Origin: Hemibagrus wyckioides
Lineage: Eukaryota; Chordata; Actinopteri; Siluriformes; Bagridae
Assembly (NCBI RefSeq): GCF_019097595.1
Contig: NC_080711.1
Coordinates: 17,620,928 to 17,684,927 of the forward strand
Direction of reading: 5' to 3'
Length of the DNA stretch: 64,000 nucleotides
Positions 12,198-23,388 of the stretch are shown here, piece after piece. Each line of letters begins with the position of its first letter. Position 1 is the stretch's first letter. The position numbers and the translations under genes are program-made. A model generated the notes under the pieces. That model did not search any database and had not been told where the DNA came from. It saw only the letters and a program-made list of their open reading frames with translations.

Positions 12198-15100
12198 ACT
12201 TTATTGTCATTGCAAAGTACAGGTACATAGCAACGAAATGCTGTTTAGCATCTACCAGAAGAATTAGTATGTGCCCATGGGTTGTTGCAGAACTGGCATC
12301 TGTTTACAACATGGCCAGTGTGGTTCACTGAATTGTAATTGTAAACTTTCAAGAAGGGTTGCAGTGATTAATGTCGGTCAGATTATCAGCAATTTAAAAA
12401 AAAGGTAATCATTAAATTTGTCAAATTTTCATTGAACTTAAAGATTACCCAATTACCAAAAATGCTTGTAAAAAGAATTTCATCTCGAGTAAAAAAGACT
12501 TGATTAATGAGGCTTGCCATTTAAACATAGAGGTGACTTATAATATGTCAGTTAAATTAAAACCTGATTTTTTTATGTGTACTGTGAGACAGTATGAAAG
12601 GTATATTTGAGAGTCTTGGAGTAGTTGCTCATAAATTTGTTGGAAAGTGTTTGATGCCCTCTACTGCTGGTTTCCTGCATTGCAGTCAGGACCTGGAAGA
12701 GCCGCTGGTACCGAAAATTACTCACTTCATCTGCCATTTACTCTGACTACAGTCAGCTGACTATAAGGAACAAGGTTTTTAGAATGAATTTGTGAATAGT
12801 ATGCTCCAGATATAATCAGGCCTAAGCAGTCCCAATGCCGTGGCCCAATTTTCCAATTTTGACTTCTCCAGTTTGCGTAACTGTCAAGGTTAAAAAATTT
12901 CCATTCCATGCTTAGATCATCTTAGCAGTGTCATGTGTGTCTAAGCTAATTTGATGCTTCAGTATGGCTTTTCACACTAAAAGTCTTATTCCTGAGTTAT
13001 ACAACAATACAGAATCTTGGGTTATTTTGTTTCACGTTTCACATTTGCAATTAACTAACAATTAATCTTACTTATTTATAATCTGACATTTCACACTATA
13101 GATTCCTTAAAGCCTGGGTTAATTTAATAGGTTTATTTGTATACTTGCAGTGTAGCAACCATGATTGTATAAATACACTTTAAATAACATCTGGTCTCAT
13201 GCTTAGCATCAGTGGAGTAAAATGGTGTGCTGTTCTGCACCTGAGCAAGTTTTTTTTTTCACAGCTTTCAAATCTTGTTTGTTTTTCAATTTGTCACGTA
13301 GTTGATCAACCATTTGCTGATGTCCAACTTCCACTTCTTTTTCAGTGTTGGGAATTTCTCCCATTCCCCAGCATGCAGTTCCATGATGTTCAGTGTTTTG
13401 ACACCATATGCCAAGTGTTGCTATTTGCAGGACTTTAGGCAATATGAGGCACATGCTTTTCAATATCTGATTGGCTGTCTGTTGCTAAGCATCTAGTTGT
13501 AATGTTCCAACACAAGACACATTATGAGGTGGTGTTCTGCAAGTAGCACACAGCAGAAACTGCTTTATGGTTGCAGCATTGAATGCCTGTTGATCTTAAG
13601 AAATGCTCTGGAATTTCTGTAATATTTGCTAAGTGCAGTGTTCCTGAAGTTACCTGTGCCTCTGTACAGGATGGGGAGAAATGCCGAATGTCCACTCCAA
13701 ACCTGAGCCTTCATGGGGAGAGCCCGTGCCCTCTCCAGCAAGCGTGGACAATGGCACATCAGCCTGGGGCAAACCCCCTGGGAGCTGGGCTGACAGTAAC
13801 CCTGAAGGCTATGGCCGAGGTGGAGGCCCACCAGGATCTGCCCCCTGCAAGCCAGGTTGGATTTGCACCAGGATATCTACTATGTCACATGTACTTTGTA
13901 GCTAGACAATAATGTACATGAAAATTACATAAATCAGACCAGCACGGTCTATACAGTACTCAGGGAAGGTAAGATACCCACAACAGACCATGCATTTACT
14001 GGGTCATTTTGTAAAATAATTTCTACTTACAGGTAGTGGTGTAGAATGTAAACGAGTCAATTCATTTTATCACTTTGTCATCTTAGTCCAGCTATAAACA
14101 TTCATTCTTGACGTTTTTAAGACAAAGAAAACAGTGCAGCTTGTCTTTTCACCAGGAAACCACAAATTCTGCTGTGCTTTCATGGGGCGAGAAATGTAAC
14201 TTCTCACTGTTAAAAGAATGAATTAGGATCCTGGGCAATTTGTTCTTGTAGAATCAACAGCATATTAGATTATTTAATATTTTAATATACATCTGTGATT
14301 TGCAACCTGTTGTCAAAGCTGTGCTGTTATATAGTAAACAACTTCTGTTTAAACACACTGTAGAATTCAACAGCACTATGTTAGGTTGATCAAAAGGTTC
14401 ATATTGAGATTTTTCTTCTTTTTTTTTTTTTTTTGGACAGTGCTCACACATTTCTAACACAGTAGGGTTTTTGAGCTACATTGACCCCAGCTTTGAGTGA
14501 ATGCATTATAGGATCTTGTGTATTTGATCGAGTCAGTTTTTAATGAGAGCTTGTCTGTTTTTACAGCCTCTAAAACTATGCAAGAAGGCTGGGGAGGTGG
14601 AGAGGACATGAGCCTGTCGACAGGGCAGTGGGAGCAGGATGAGGGTGACATGTGGAACAGCACAGCCTCTCAGGAGAGCAGCTCATCCTGCAGTTCATGG
14701 GGCAACCAGCCCAAAAAAGGTTCTCAGAAGGTCAGTAAAGACAAAGAAAGATTTATACTTAGTTGCATTCACATTTTTCTTTTCTGTGGTATGTGTAATA
14801 GGTGTGCTAAATCACTTCTTATCAGAATAAGGTGGATTAAGACAGGAAAAATGTATCTTATCTGGTCTTACAGACGAAGGTTCCTAACAAACAAGACGAT
14901 GCCTGGATTATGACCCGTCTGATTAAGCAGCTGACAGATATGGGTTTCCCTGTAAGTCTTAAACATGCTTCATCAGACAGTTTTTAAAAGTAATGCATAA
15001 TTAATGGACAGTAATCAGCAGAAACAGTGTAGGATTTTAATGCTTAATAATACATGTTCATGAATGTTCGTCTACAGAGAGACCCTGCAGAGGAGGCTTT

Positions 15101-18100
15101 GAAGAGCAACAATATGAACCTGGACCAGGCTATGAGTACGTATTGCACCTTGACCGATTTAACCTCTGTGGTGTGATTTCAACATATTTAGTATTTTAAA
15201 ACTTTTCTGTTGCAGGTGCTCTGTTAGAAAAGAAGACTGAATTAGATAAGCGAGGGTTGGGAATCTCTGACTACAGTAATGGCCTCGTCAACAAGCCAAT
15301 GAGCTGCAGGCCTTCGATCATCTCCAAAGACTCCTCCTCAGACCGTCCTACCTTCATGGAAAAGGTATTCATCTTTTTCTTCCATTGTCTGTTAAACGTG
15401 GCATGTTTTTACACTAAACAGTGTAACATGGGACATTCTCCACTGCAGGATGGAGGATTAGCGGAAGATGCCCAAACTTCACCATTTATGCCTTCTCCCA
15501 GCCTGAAGCTCCCGTTGGCTAGTGCTAGCCTCCCTACCCAGAGTATTGGGGTCACGATGCAAAACATGAACAGACAGGTCAGGGAGTGGAAAAGGAATGT
15601 TGGTTGTTGTTTGACATACCTCTGTTTCCCTCCATCATTCTAAAAAAGTTTTTCCTCATTGTTGTTTGGGGTGTGTAGATGCAGAGTGGCATGTTTGGCA
15701 GTAGTGGAACAGCACAAACCCGGGCCCTGCAACAGCCTCCTCCTCAGCCAGCAGTGCCACCTCTCAACTCCTCCCAGCCTAGTCTACGTGCTCAAGTGCC
15801 TCAGTTTCTCTCCCCTCAGGTGAGACACAGGCAGTGAAGCCAGTAATTCATTCTTGGGGGGTTGTTCAAATGTGCTATATAAAATCTCTTCGGTTAAACA
15901 GATAAATGTGGCAAGTTCTTTTAGCCATTGCGCGTCAATACTAGACAGTAATAGAAGGAGTGGTGGTATTCAGAAGGTCCTTTAATTAATTAAGACACAA
16001 TCTACAATCAACTAATCTTGTGATGTTGACATTAATAGGCATAGGAAATGAATTACCTTCATGACAGTTCCAATGAGCATGATTAAAATAACATGCTAGT
16101 AATAAAGGGGAAATTCATCTTCGCTTATAAAAGATCTATCCTTCATTCCTCTTACTGCAGTTAGATAATGATATCTCAGTAGCTTCAGAATATGACTAGC
16201 TGGCTTCATAAAAAAAGAATTCTTTTGATTAGTTAATCCTGTTTCTGAAAATAGCAGCTGACTGCAGATATAATGGGTTTAAAGAAACTAAAGGTGTGTT
16301 CATTTGATGACTGAGGCAATTAAATATGGAATCATAATAATCAGCTCATGGACCTTTCTTTCTTTCTTTCTGAAATTAAATATGCAATCATAATGGTCAG
16401 TTCATAGACATTTTTATGAACATGATTATAGAGCAAATACTGAGATTTCAGACATCTGCACACTAGCATGTTGGTCTGAACAAAGTCAGCTCATGATCTG
16501 TTAGCAACCAGAGATCCGAATTGTTTTAAGGTATTTTGTTGTCTTACAGGTTCAAGCACAGCTCTTACAGTTTGCAGCAAAAAACATTGGTCTCAACCCT
16601 GCACTTTTAACCTCACCAATAAACCCTCAGCATATGACCCTGTTGAATCAACTCTACCATCTGCAACTGGTGAGTGTGAGCATCAGGCAGTACTGCATGT
16701 CAAGATCAGAAAGACTATTGGTTATTATAGATGAGAATATAGTCTCTTTCTCCATTTCCATTGATTTTGGTGCAGTTATTTTAAAATGCTATGTAAAAGT
16801 CTTAATTGACGGCTGGTGCTCTGTATTTGTGCAGGCATACCAGCGTTTACAAATTCAACAGCAGATGTTGCAGGCACAGCGTAACGTTTCTGGCCCTATC
16901 AGACAACAGGAGCAGCAAGTAAGCTTACCTTTCCCTTTCAGAAAAACCTTTAAGACTCCAGTGGCCATTTATAGATATATTGGTTTTGATAATGGTCATT
17001 ATTGGTTTCCAACACAGTAACAAAATTAGAAAATGGTAAGAGCTCTGGCTATTGCCTCTGAAGCCCTGGAGACCATTAGTCCCACTGTGAGAACATTGGA
17101 TGCAGTTACTCAGTGGTTGTATCATGACATGTTCTTGTAGTGTTTGAATGTCAGCGACTGGAACATCAGATTGTGAATGTTACAGCATTCTTCAGATCAT
17201 CAGTATTCTGCATTTGTGCGTGTGTGTGTTAGGTTGCACGTACAATCAATAACATGCAGCAGCAGATCCAGCAGCACCAGCGGCAGCTGGCCCAGGTTCT
17301 GCTGGTGAAGCAGCAGCAACAGCAGCAGCCTCCTCCCTCTCATCCCAGCCTACATCCCAGCACAGGCAAATCAGCACTGGAAACATTTTCTTCACACCAA
17401 CAGGCATCAGGCTTGTCTGTCTCTGATCTGCCGACCAAAGAGCCGCAGTCGTCTCCCAACTCTTTCTCCTCTTACCCTCTCTGTGAGTTGTCTTATCTTT
17501 CTGTATCTCTCAAACAACTTCTTCTCGAGAGAAATGATTCATTTTTTTGTTATTTTGTTGCAAGTGTTGATAGTATCATGTGAATTAAACATGCCACATT
17601 TGTTTGTCTAGCTGGATTGAACCCCAACATGAATGTAAACTGCATGGAGGTGGGAGGTCTGTCCATGAAGGACTCTCCTCAGCCTCAGTCGCGTCTGTCA
17701 CAGTGGACGCACCCCAACTCCATGGAGAATCTCTCTGGCAGCTCCTCACCTATGGAACCTGGCCTCAGCAAGCATGGTACAACTGCCACAAATCTGATTT
17801 TGCTTTCAGTGTCCCTTAGACATAGGTTATGTAGAGTACAGACTATGTGCCTTCTTCTTACCTTCTCTGTTTGTCTCAGGTGCCATCTCTGCAGGTCCAA
17901 GCCTTGGTGCTCCAGGTAAACAAACTCTGGATGACTCCTACAACCCGTATAACCTGATGCAGGGCACTGACTCTCCTGCCAGTCCACTGGTGACCCCAGA
18001 CAGCTGGGGCCAGAGCAAGAACGCCAGTGACAAGATGTCCAATGGGACCAACATCAGCTGGCCACCAGGTCAGTAAATGTTGATCTTGATATTGCCCAGC

Positions 18101-21100
18101 CCTTTGTAGTCAAATAATTAACTAAAAAGCAGTATATCAGCTTAAGTAATACTAAATACGTGAGTTAGTCTTGTAATAACCAATTTGAACTACATCAGAG
18201 TTCTGCCCAGGAGTGCCCTGGAAAGGACTACAGAATATTGACCCTGAGACTGACCCCAATGTGACCCCAGGAAGTGTTCCCAGTGGCCCCACCATCAACA
18301 CCAACATTCAGGATGTGAACCGCTACCTGCTCAGAGACAGGAGTGGAGGTAAGAAGACAATGTAAAGAAGAAAATATTGTCTTAGCAGCCATCTAGCAAC
18401 CTTTAATAGTAAATCAACTGGTCAAGAATACAGTCAGTCAGCACCACCAATTTTTGTTTATTGGTTGTTCGTCCCATTTCTTGTGTACTTATGGGGCCAC
18501 ACAAGCTCCAGCCCTACAACTTCTCAGTCTGAGCCTTACACCAACGATTGGCCACTGAATAGCCACTGTAACTCTTAGTCTGTCTTTCTCTGTAACAGGC
18601 AGCTCAGGTACATCCACCTCTTGCCTCACCACCCCACCTGAATTCCTTAATCTACAGTCTCAGTAGGTTCCTGCGTGACCTCTTCTTGTGTGGCTTGTGG
18701 CCCAAAGATGTATCCTATTCCTTTACCCTGCATTCACACTAGCAAGCGACAATTTACTTTTTCTCTCTCTCATGGCCATGAGACTGGTAATGGAATTGCT
18801 GAGTGGTTATAGTTCCACTGAGAACTAACTTCCAATTTGCTAAAAACAGTGAGCAGAGACATCAATGATCTCTGCTGCTTCCTTCCATGCTTTTTCTTAC
18901 TAGGACTGTTCTTGCTAGCGGGTTAGGGGAAATACCTGAAAGCACAAAGGAAGACATAACAAAAATAACACAGTATTTGAAATAACTTCTGTGGAGGGAA
19001 AAAGCATCTGTCTTGTATTTACAAGGTGTCATATTGTCATACTACATTGACCCATGGGGTTTTATTGAAGGGTGAAAATGTCACTATTGTATCACTAACT
19101 TGTCTGTCAAACCAATATTTGTAATCTGCCCAATTTTTAATGTCTTGAGACAGCAATTGTTATCTTTTACAATTTGTATCAAAAGTACATTTAAAGAATC
19201 TTATAGATTTTGTACAATATTGTTCTTTTGGTTAAGGTAATTCATTTTAAGGTAAAAATGTTTTTATTTATTATATTGTATTTATCTTATGTTGTATAAG
19301 TTGTTTAATTTGTATCTACCATGATATGGCAATAAAATCAAATACAACAACACAAAATGTAGTCTGCTGGTAATGAGACACAGGTGAGAATCCTCAGGTG
19401 TTACTGGCCGGCTTGACCCGCCTCGTCTCAGTCTACAGCTGAAGTTTGACCACAGCCTTGTTTTACTTTTGTTCTTCTGAGCGTTCGTGTGATTGATGGT
19501 AGTCGTGTGTAGCATGATTACCGCCTATGTGTTGGGTTAAATTAGTGAGAAAAGATAACTGATAACATTATATTGTATTAGCATGAAGTTCTGTTGTTAA
19601 TCAGTTGTTTTTCATACCTCTGTCTGCTCATGTAGGCAAGCTGTCAGACATGAAATCCACTTGGTCACCAGGACCCATCTCACACACGCAGGCCTCACTG
19701 TCCCATGAGCTGTGGAAGGTGCCTCAGGGACCAAGGAACACTACAGCCCCCACCCGTCCTCCACCTGGCCTGACCAATACCAAGCCTTCCTCCACCTGGG
19801 GGGGCAACAGCCTAGGCTTGGTGCCCGGCTGGAGCAGTTCTTACTCCTCAGGTACTTGTTATATGAAACCGTTTGGATGTATGATTGAATGCGCACAGCT
19901 GAATTAATTGAGTGAAGTAAAGGGACAAGAGCAATTCAATGAGTGAATAGAAATGATCATTATGACTCGTGTCCTGATGTTGTGCATGGGCTGATTGTTT
20001 AAGATAACTGTTTCTGTTATCTAGCTTTTGAGTTTTTCTGAGAGGGTGCACACTGTTGTTGGATCCTTTGGTTAGATTAATGAACCACATAAAGATATGG
20101 TGGTACCTGGCTTAATAAATAACTGCTTACGTTTGTCACGGCATTTAAAAAAATATATCATTCAAACTGGTCTGTATGGCACAAAACACATCAAGATTTG
20201 GTTCATTTCTCACCTGCAGTGTGTGTATGGATGTGTAGTGAGCTCAGAGGTGCAAAACCAAATGAGTGACACATTACACAAACCTGAACATTTCATATTC
20301 CAAGCTCATGATGTTAATCTAGCAATTTCACCATATCTTCTTGAGCTGCTGAATTTATTAATTGTGTCCATTAACTTATAGTGTATCTTAATTACAGGTT
20401 CAACAGTTAAGTATAAATAAGTTTGTGACTGCCACTTGAAAGCAATGAAAGTTCAGTAAAGACTGCTGGCTGTGGTCAAACGTTACACAGGCAGGAGTAG
20501 AAGAAATTAGGCAAACACAAAGGTCTTGTAATTATTATTTTTAAAAATATAGATCATTAGTGTTGTTCTGTTTATCCTGTGTGTTTTACTTAAACAGGTA
20601 CCACATGGAGTACAGACAGCTCCAATAGGACCAGCAGCTGGCTGGTACTAAGGAATCTTACACCCCAGGTACAGCAAGAAGACTCAGTAAACCTATACAG
20701 AGTGTTTTCTGGAATTAAAATGCTGATTTGAACGTGTGTAACCGTGTCTGTCCTCCAGATTGACGGCTCTACTCTGCGGACGCTGTGCATGCAGCACGGC
20801 CCCTTAATCACATTCCACCTCAACCTGACGCAGGGCAACGCCGTGGTGCGCTACAGCTCCAAGGACGAGGCTGGCAAAGCCCAGAAGTCCCTGCACATGT
20901 ATGTGCTGCTATGCTTTTTCTGTCATAGATTGTGTATGGTGGAGACCTTCTGTGTAGCTAAGTGACACTCAGTCTAGTGCATACCGTAGATCCACTGACG
21001 GGTTACAGTTGAGATTTTCAGTCTGGGTTTTTTTCTGCTTCGCTTGCACGTATATATGCGGATTTCATTTGCTGAACATTGCGCAATGTCTAGTTCCCCT

Positions 21101-21566
21101 GTGTGACATTTTGCAACATGACTTTTTTTGATTTTGAGTGTGTGTGGGTGTGTGTATGTGGGCAGGAATTGACTTGATTTCTTTCTGTTTGTGCAGGTGT
21201 GTGCTGGGCAACACCACCATCCTGGCAGAATTCGCTGGAGAGGAGGAGGTGAACCGCTTCTTTGCACAGGGTCAATCCCTCACACCCACCACCAGCTGGC
21301 AGGCCAACCCGGGCACCAATCAGACGCGGCTGGGGGGTGGAGCATCTGCCACTTCGCACCCTATTGGCCACTGGAACACCGCCGGCCTGGGAGGAGGTGG
21401 AGCTGGCAGTGCAGCTAAGGCAGGCAACGAGCTGCTATGGGGGGGTGTGCAGCAGTACTCTAGCCTTTGGGGGCCGCCCAGTACAGAGGAGGGCCGAGTG
21501 GTAGGCAGCCCAACCCCTATTAACACGCTGCTTCCCGGAGACCTGCTGAGTGGAGAGTCCATGTGA
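9077..21566 (+). CDS. tnrc6c: tnrc6c, GW182-family microRNA silencing scaffold (gene span, 18 exons listed separately)
   Basis: TNRC6 proteins bind Argonaute through scattered GW/WG tryptophans and recruit PABPC, PAN2-PAN3 and CCR4-NOT to repress microRNA targets in cytoplasmic P-bodies. The exons encode in order: a GW-rich N-terminus, a UBA-like domain, a Q-rich segment, a PAM2 motif, an RRM and a C-terminal tryptophan-rich silencing tail. Every exon junction keeps phase. From 9077 the frame gives about 1,674 codons, close to the human TNRC6C length of 1,690 as I recall it. Blocks such as [20 protein letters not shown] and [20 protein letters not shown] match human TNRC6C rather than 6A or 6B. 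The human start (MATG) corresponds to the ATG at 9319, but the frame stays open and GW-like upstream of it, so an upstream start is likely. Confidence 0.93.
12072..12197. repeat. (GATA)n microsatellite
   Basis: About 31 GATA units with one CATA interruption at 12127. It abuts the minus-strand LINE-type tail at 12198. Confidence 0.95.
12198..12290 (-). mobile_element. LINE-type 3' tail
   Basis: On the minus strand this ends CAATGACAATAAAGTTCTAT and then runs into CTAT repeats. Such ATGACAATAAA(G/A)CTCTTGAATCT-like ends are common at 3' ends of fish non-LTR elements. The body is missing, so the family is not assigned. Confidence 0.4.
13670..13855 (+). CDS. tnrc6c: tnrc6c exon: GW region
   Basis: Encodes [19 protein letters not shown], then [14 protein letters not shown] and a glycine-rich end. 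It matches the human TNRC6[12 protein letters not shown] block. Phase 1 in, phase 1 out. Confidence 0.93.
14567..14730 (+). CDS. tnrc6c: tnrc6c exon: GW region
   Basis: Encodes [20 protein letters not shown], then [20 protein letters not shown] and [14 protein letters not shown]. It matches the human block ending in SSWGNAPKKG. Confidence 0.93.
14874..14951 (+). CDS. tnrc6c: tnrc6c exon: UBA-like domain, first part
   Basis: Encodes [20 protein letters not shown], then TDMGFP. The MGFP loop is the UBA hallmark. Confidence 0.93.
15078..15135 (+). CDS. tnrc6c: tnrc6c exon: UBA-like domain, middle
   Basis: A 58-bp exon encoding [19 protein letters not shown], plus one base of the next codon. 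The donor is GTACGT. Confidence 0.93.
15216..15364 (+). CDS. tnrc6c: tnrc6c exon: end of UBA-like domain and linker
   Basis: Encodes [20 protein letters not shown], then linker sequence ending DRPTFMEK. Confidence 0.93.
15449..15577 (+). CDS. tnrc6c: tnrc6c exon: linker
   Basis: Encodes [20 protein letters not shown], then [20 protein letters not shown] and NRQ. In phase 0 at both ends. Confidence 0.92.
15679..15819 (+). CDS. tnrc6c: tnrc6c exon: proline-rich linker
   Basis: Encodes [20 protein letters not shown], a PPPQP tract, and [15 protein letters not shown] 730-bp intron follows in which I see no feature. Confidence 0.92.
16550..16669 (+). CDS. tnrc6c: tnrc6c exon: start of glutamine-rich region
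   Basis: Encodes [20 protein letters not shown], then [20 protein letters not shown]. Almost identical to human TNRC6C. Confidence 0.95.
16835..16918 (+). CDS. tnrc6c: tnrc6c exon: glutamine-rich region
   Basis: Encodes [20 protein letters not shown], then PIRQQEQQ. Confidence 0.95.
17233..17482 (+). CDS. tnrc6c: tnrc6c exon: glutamine-rich region
   Basis: Encodes [20 protein letters not shown], a run of glutamines, then a serine/proline-rich stretch ending [11 protein letters not shown]. Final phase 1. Confidence 0.94.
17612..17776 (+). CDS. tnrc6c: tnrc6c exon: silencing-region linker
   Basis: Encodes [20 protein letters not shown], then [20 protein letters not shown]. The QWTHPNSM block is conserved in TNRC6C. 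Confidence 0.94.
17880..18068 (+). CDS. tnrc6c: tnrc6c exon: linker and first half of PAM2 motif
   Basis: Encodes [20 protein letters not shown], and ends [10 protein letters not shown]. The SWPP is the start of the PABPC-binding PAM2 motif, which is completed in the next exon. Confidence 0.93.
18199..18348 (+). CDS. tnrc6c: tnrc6c exon: second half of PAM2 motif
   Basis: Begins [20 protein letters not shown] and ends [15 protein letters not shown]2 binds the MLLE domain of poly(A)-binding protein. Human has EFHPGVPWK, so this copy carries Cys for His. Confidence 0.94.
18599..19350 (+). CDS. tnrc6c: possible 9-nt microexon (18599-18607) or alternative terminal exon of tnrc6c
   Basis: An acceptor (TGTAACAG) precedes 18599. 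If the donor after 18607 (TCAG|GTACAT) is used, the exon is 9 nt and adds SSG in frame. If it is not used, the frame reads [20 protein letters not shown], then SQ, and stops at 18664-18666. An AATAAA lies at 19331-19336. The second choice would end the protein after PAM2, without the RRM and C-terminal silencing tail. Skipping it altogether also keeps frame from 18348 to 19636. Confidence 0.35.
19636..19851 (+). CDS. tnrc6c: tnrc6c exon: C-terminal silencing region
   Basis: Encodes [20 protein letters not shown], then [20 protein letters not shown] and [20 protein letters not shown]. The tryptophans of the silencing region are kept. Confidence 0.94.
20598..20668 (+). CDS. tnrc6c: tnrc6c exon: lead into the RRM
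   Basis: Encodes [20 protein letters not shown], then LTPQ. Ends in phase 0. Confidence 0.94.
20759..20898 (+). CDS. tnrc6c: tnrc6c exon: RRM core
   Basis: Encodes [20 protein letters not shown], then [20 protein letters not shown] and [14 protein letters not shown] is the RNP1-like strand of this atypical RRM. Confidence 0.95.
21197..21566 (+). CDS. tnrc6c: tnrc6c last coding exon: end of RRM and C-terminal tail
   Basis: Encodes [20 protein letters not shown], then a W/G-rich tail with [20 protein letters not shown] and [20 protein letters not shown] before TGA. The final block is diagnostic of TNRC6C (human ends LLSGESL). Confidence 0.96.
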
Positions 21567-23313
21567 GGGCGTCGACTCAGGAGGAGAATTATGAATTTTC
21601 GACAAATAAAAATGAACATGAAACAAAAAAAAAACAAAAAAAAAAAAACTTGAAGAAATATAATTACGCAGGAGCAAAAACCAAGCAAAATCATGTGGTG
21701 ATAATCAGCATAAGTGGAACTGTGAACCAAGAGACAGGAGGCTGAAGATACACTTGTAGAGGCTGCTGACCTTCTTCCTCTTCTCCTCCTTTTTTATTTT
21801 GCATCATTTCAGTGGATTTTTGTGTTCTTCCTCTTTTTTTTCATGTGAGGCTTTGGTTACAGTATTTTCTAAGACTTTTGGAGAAGAGCAAGTGACAACT
21901 AAAAGGAAATAGAACCTTTAATTACAGACTTTCTCTTAATAACTGAAAACTGTGTGAAACTGTATTTTACTACAACTGATCAGACAAGCTGCCATTTTTA
22001 AACGTCCCCTGGCACAAGCCCCTCATCACCCCAGATACACCGTACGAGCCTTCCTCCCTACTCCCCCAAAGAAATGCATCATTCTGATCAGCCCTTCCCT
22101 TTAGACTGTGTCCACTGCTTTTTGTTCATCTGTTAGCCTGGCGGGTTCGTTTAACAGCACTAAACTAGCCTTAACTGCTTACCAGCCCCATCTCCCACAC
22201 ACTCACTCTGGGCTTACAGAAGAGATGGATCCGAGAATTGCACATTTTTCCTCACTTTTTCGAGCCAGCAGAGAAGAAAAGTTCCATGCTTGACTTAGCA
22301 CACAGGCTACAGCACACATCTGCTTCTCCTTCAGACCTCAGTCATCACCCTCGTCTGTCCACATCACTATTAACGCGGCAGACGTGCGGCTGGTGCTTAC
22401 TCATCTGCAGGACAGGCTGAGCAAATGGTTGCCAGTGTGTGTGTTTGTGTGTGTATGTGTGTGTGTATGTCTGTGTGCTGCATTAACCACTGTCTTCAGA
22501 ACTTTTTAACAAAACACTCGGAACACACCACACAGAACGAACACATCAAAACACGTTCATTACCTTCTCTTCTGCTCCATGAATGACCTCAGTTATTTGT
22601 GACCCAGTGGGAAAAAAATGAAAAAAAAAAATCATGTTTGTCGGACGTGCAATATGCCACAGACTCTTCCGTCCATCATTATACAGAGCTTATGCTGGTG
22701 AAGTTTCCTTTCTTTTCTAAATTGGAGGTAGGGGGGCACAAAAAACAAGACAAAAAAAAAAAAACATCTCCCTCATCCACCAAAAGCGGGGACATAGAGG
22801 AAGACTTTCTCATGGTGTGTGAGCCTGTAGTGAAGACGATCACTAGCACTTCCTTAAAGACACAAAGTGACCATAGCAGGATGCGGGCTTCAAACCAAAT
22901 AAGTGTTTCTTGTAACCCAGTAGACAAGGTGCATTTTATGTTGTATTTGGTACAAAAAGAACAGAACAAAGAGACTGCTTTGAAAAAAAAAAAAAAATTG
23001 GGTGGTTGATCATAGCACTTACCAAGAGCATCAAGCTCCAACTTCAATGCCAACAAATCACACATGGAAAGCTGGAACTGAAAAAAAGCAAAGAAAAAGC
23101 AATCTACATAGCTTTTCCATGCTCTTTTTGTTTTCTTTTTCTTTTCTTTTTTTTGTTAAAAAAAACTCTAAGTGGATTTTTTTTCCTTATGTCCCTCCCT
23201 TGGATGGACGTCAAATGGTAGCAAATGAAGGGTAGTTAAAAAAACAAAAACAAAAAAAAAAAAACAAAAAAAAGAAAACATGCAAAACTGATTCTGAAGC
23301 ATTCTGGTGTTTA

Positions 23314-23316
<3 letters not shown>

Positions 23317-23382
<66 letters not shown>
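23317..23382. repeat. (AT)n microsatellite
   Basis: About 33 AT units in the tnrc6c 3' UTR. Confidence 0.95.

Positions 23383-23388
<6 letters not shown>

Larger units (their letters stand above)
11441..13669 (+). other. tnrc6c: tnrc6c intron
   Basis: Holds a GATA microsatellite with an adjoining LINE-type tail (described separately). I recognise nothing else. Confidence 0.85.
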
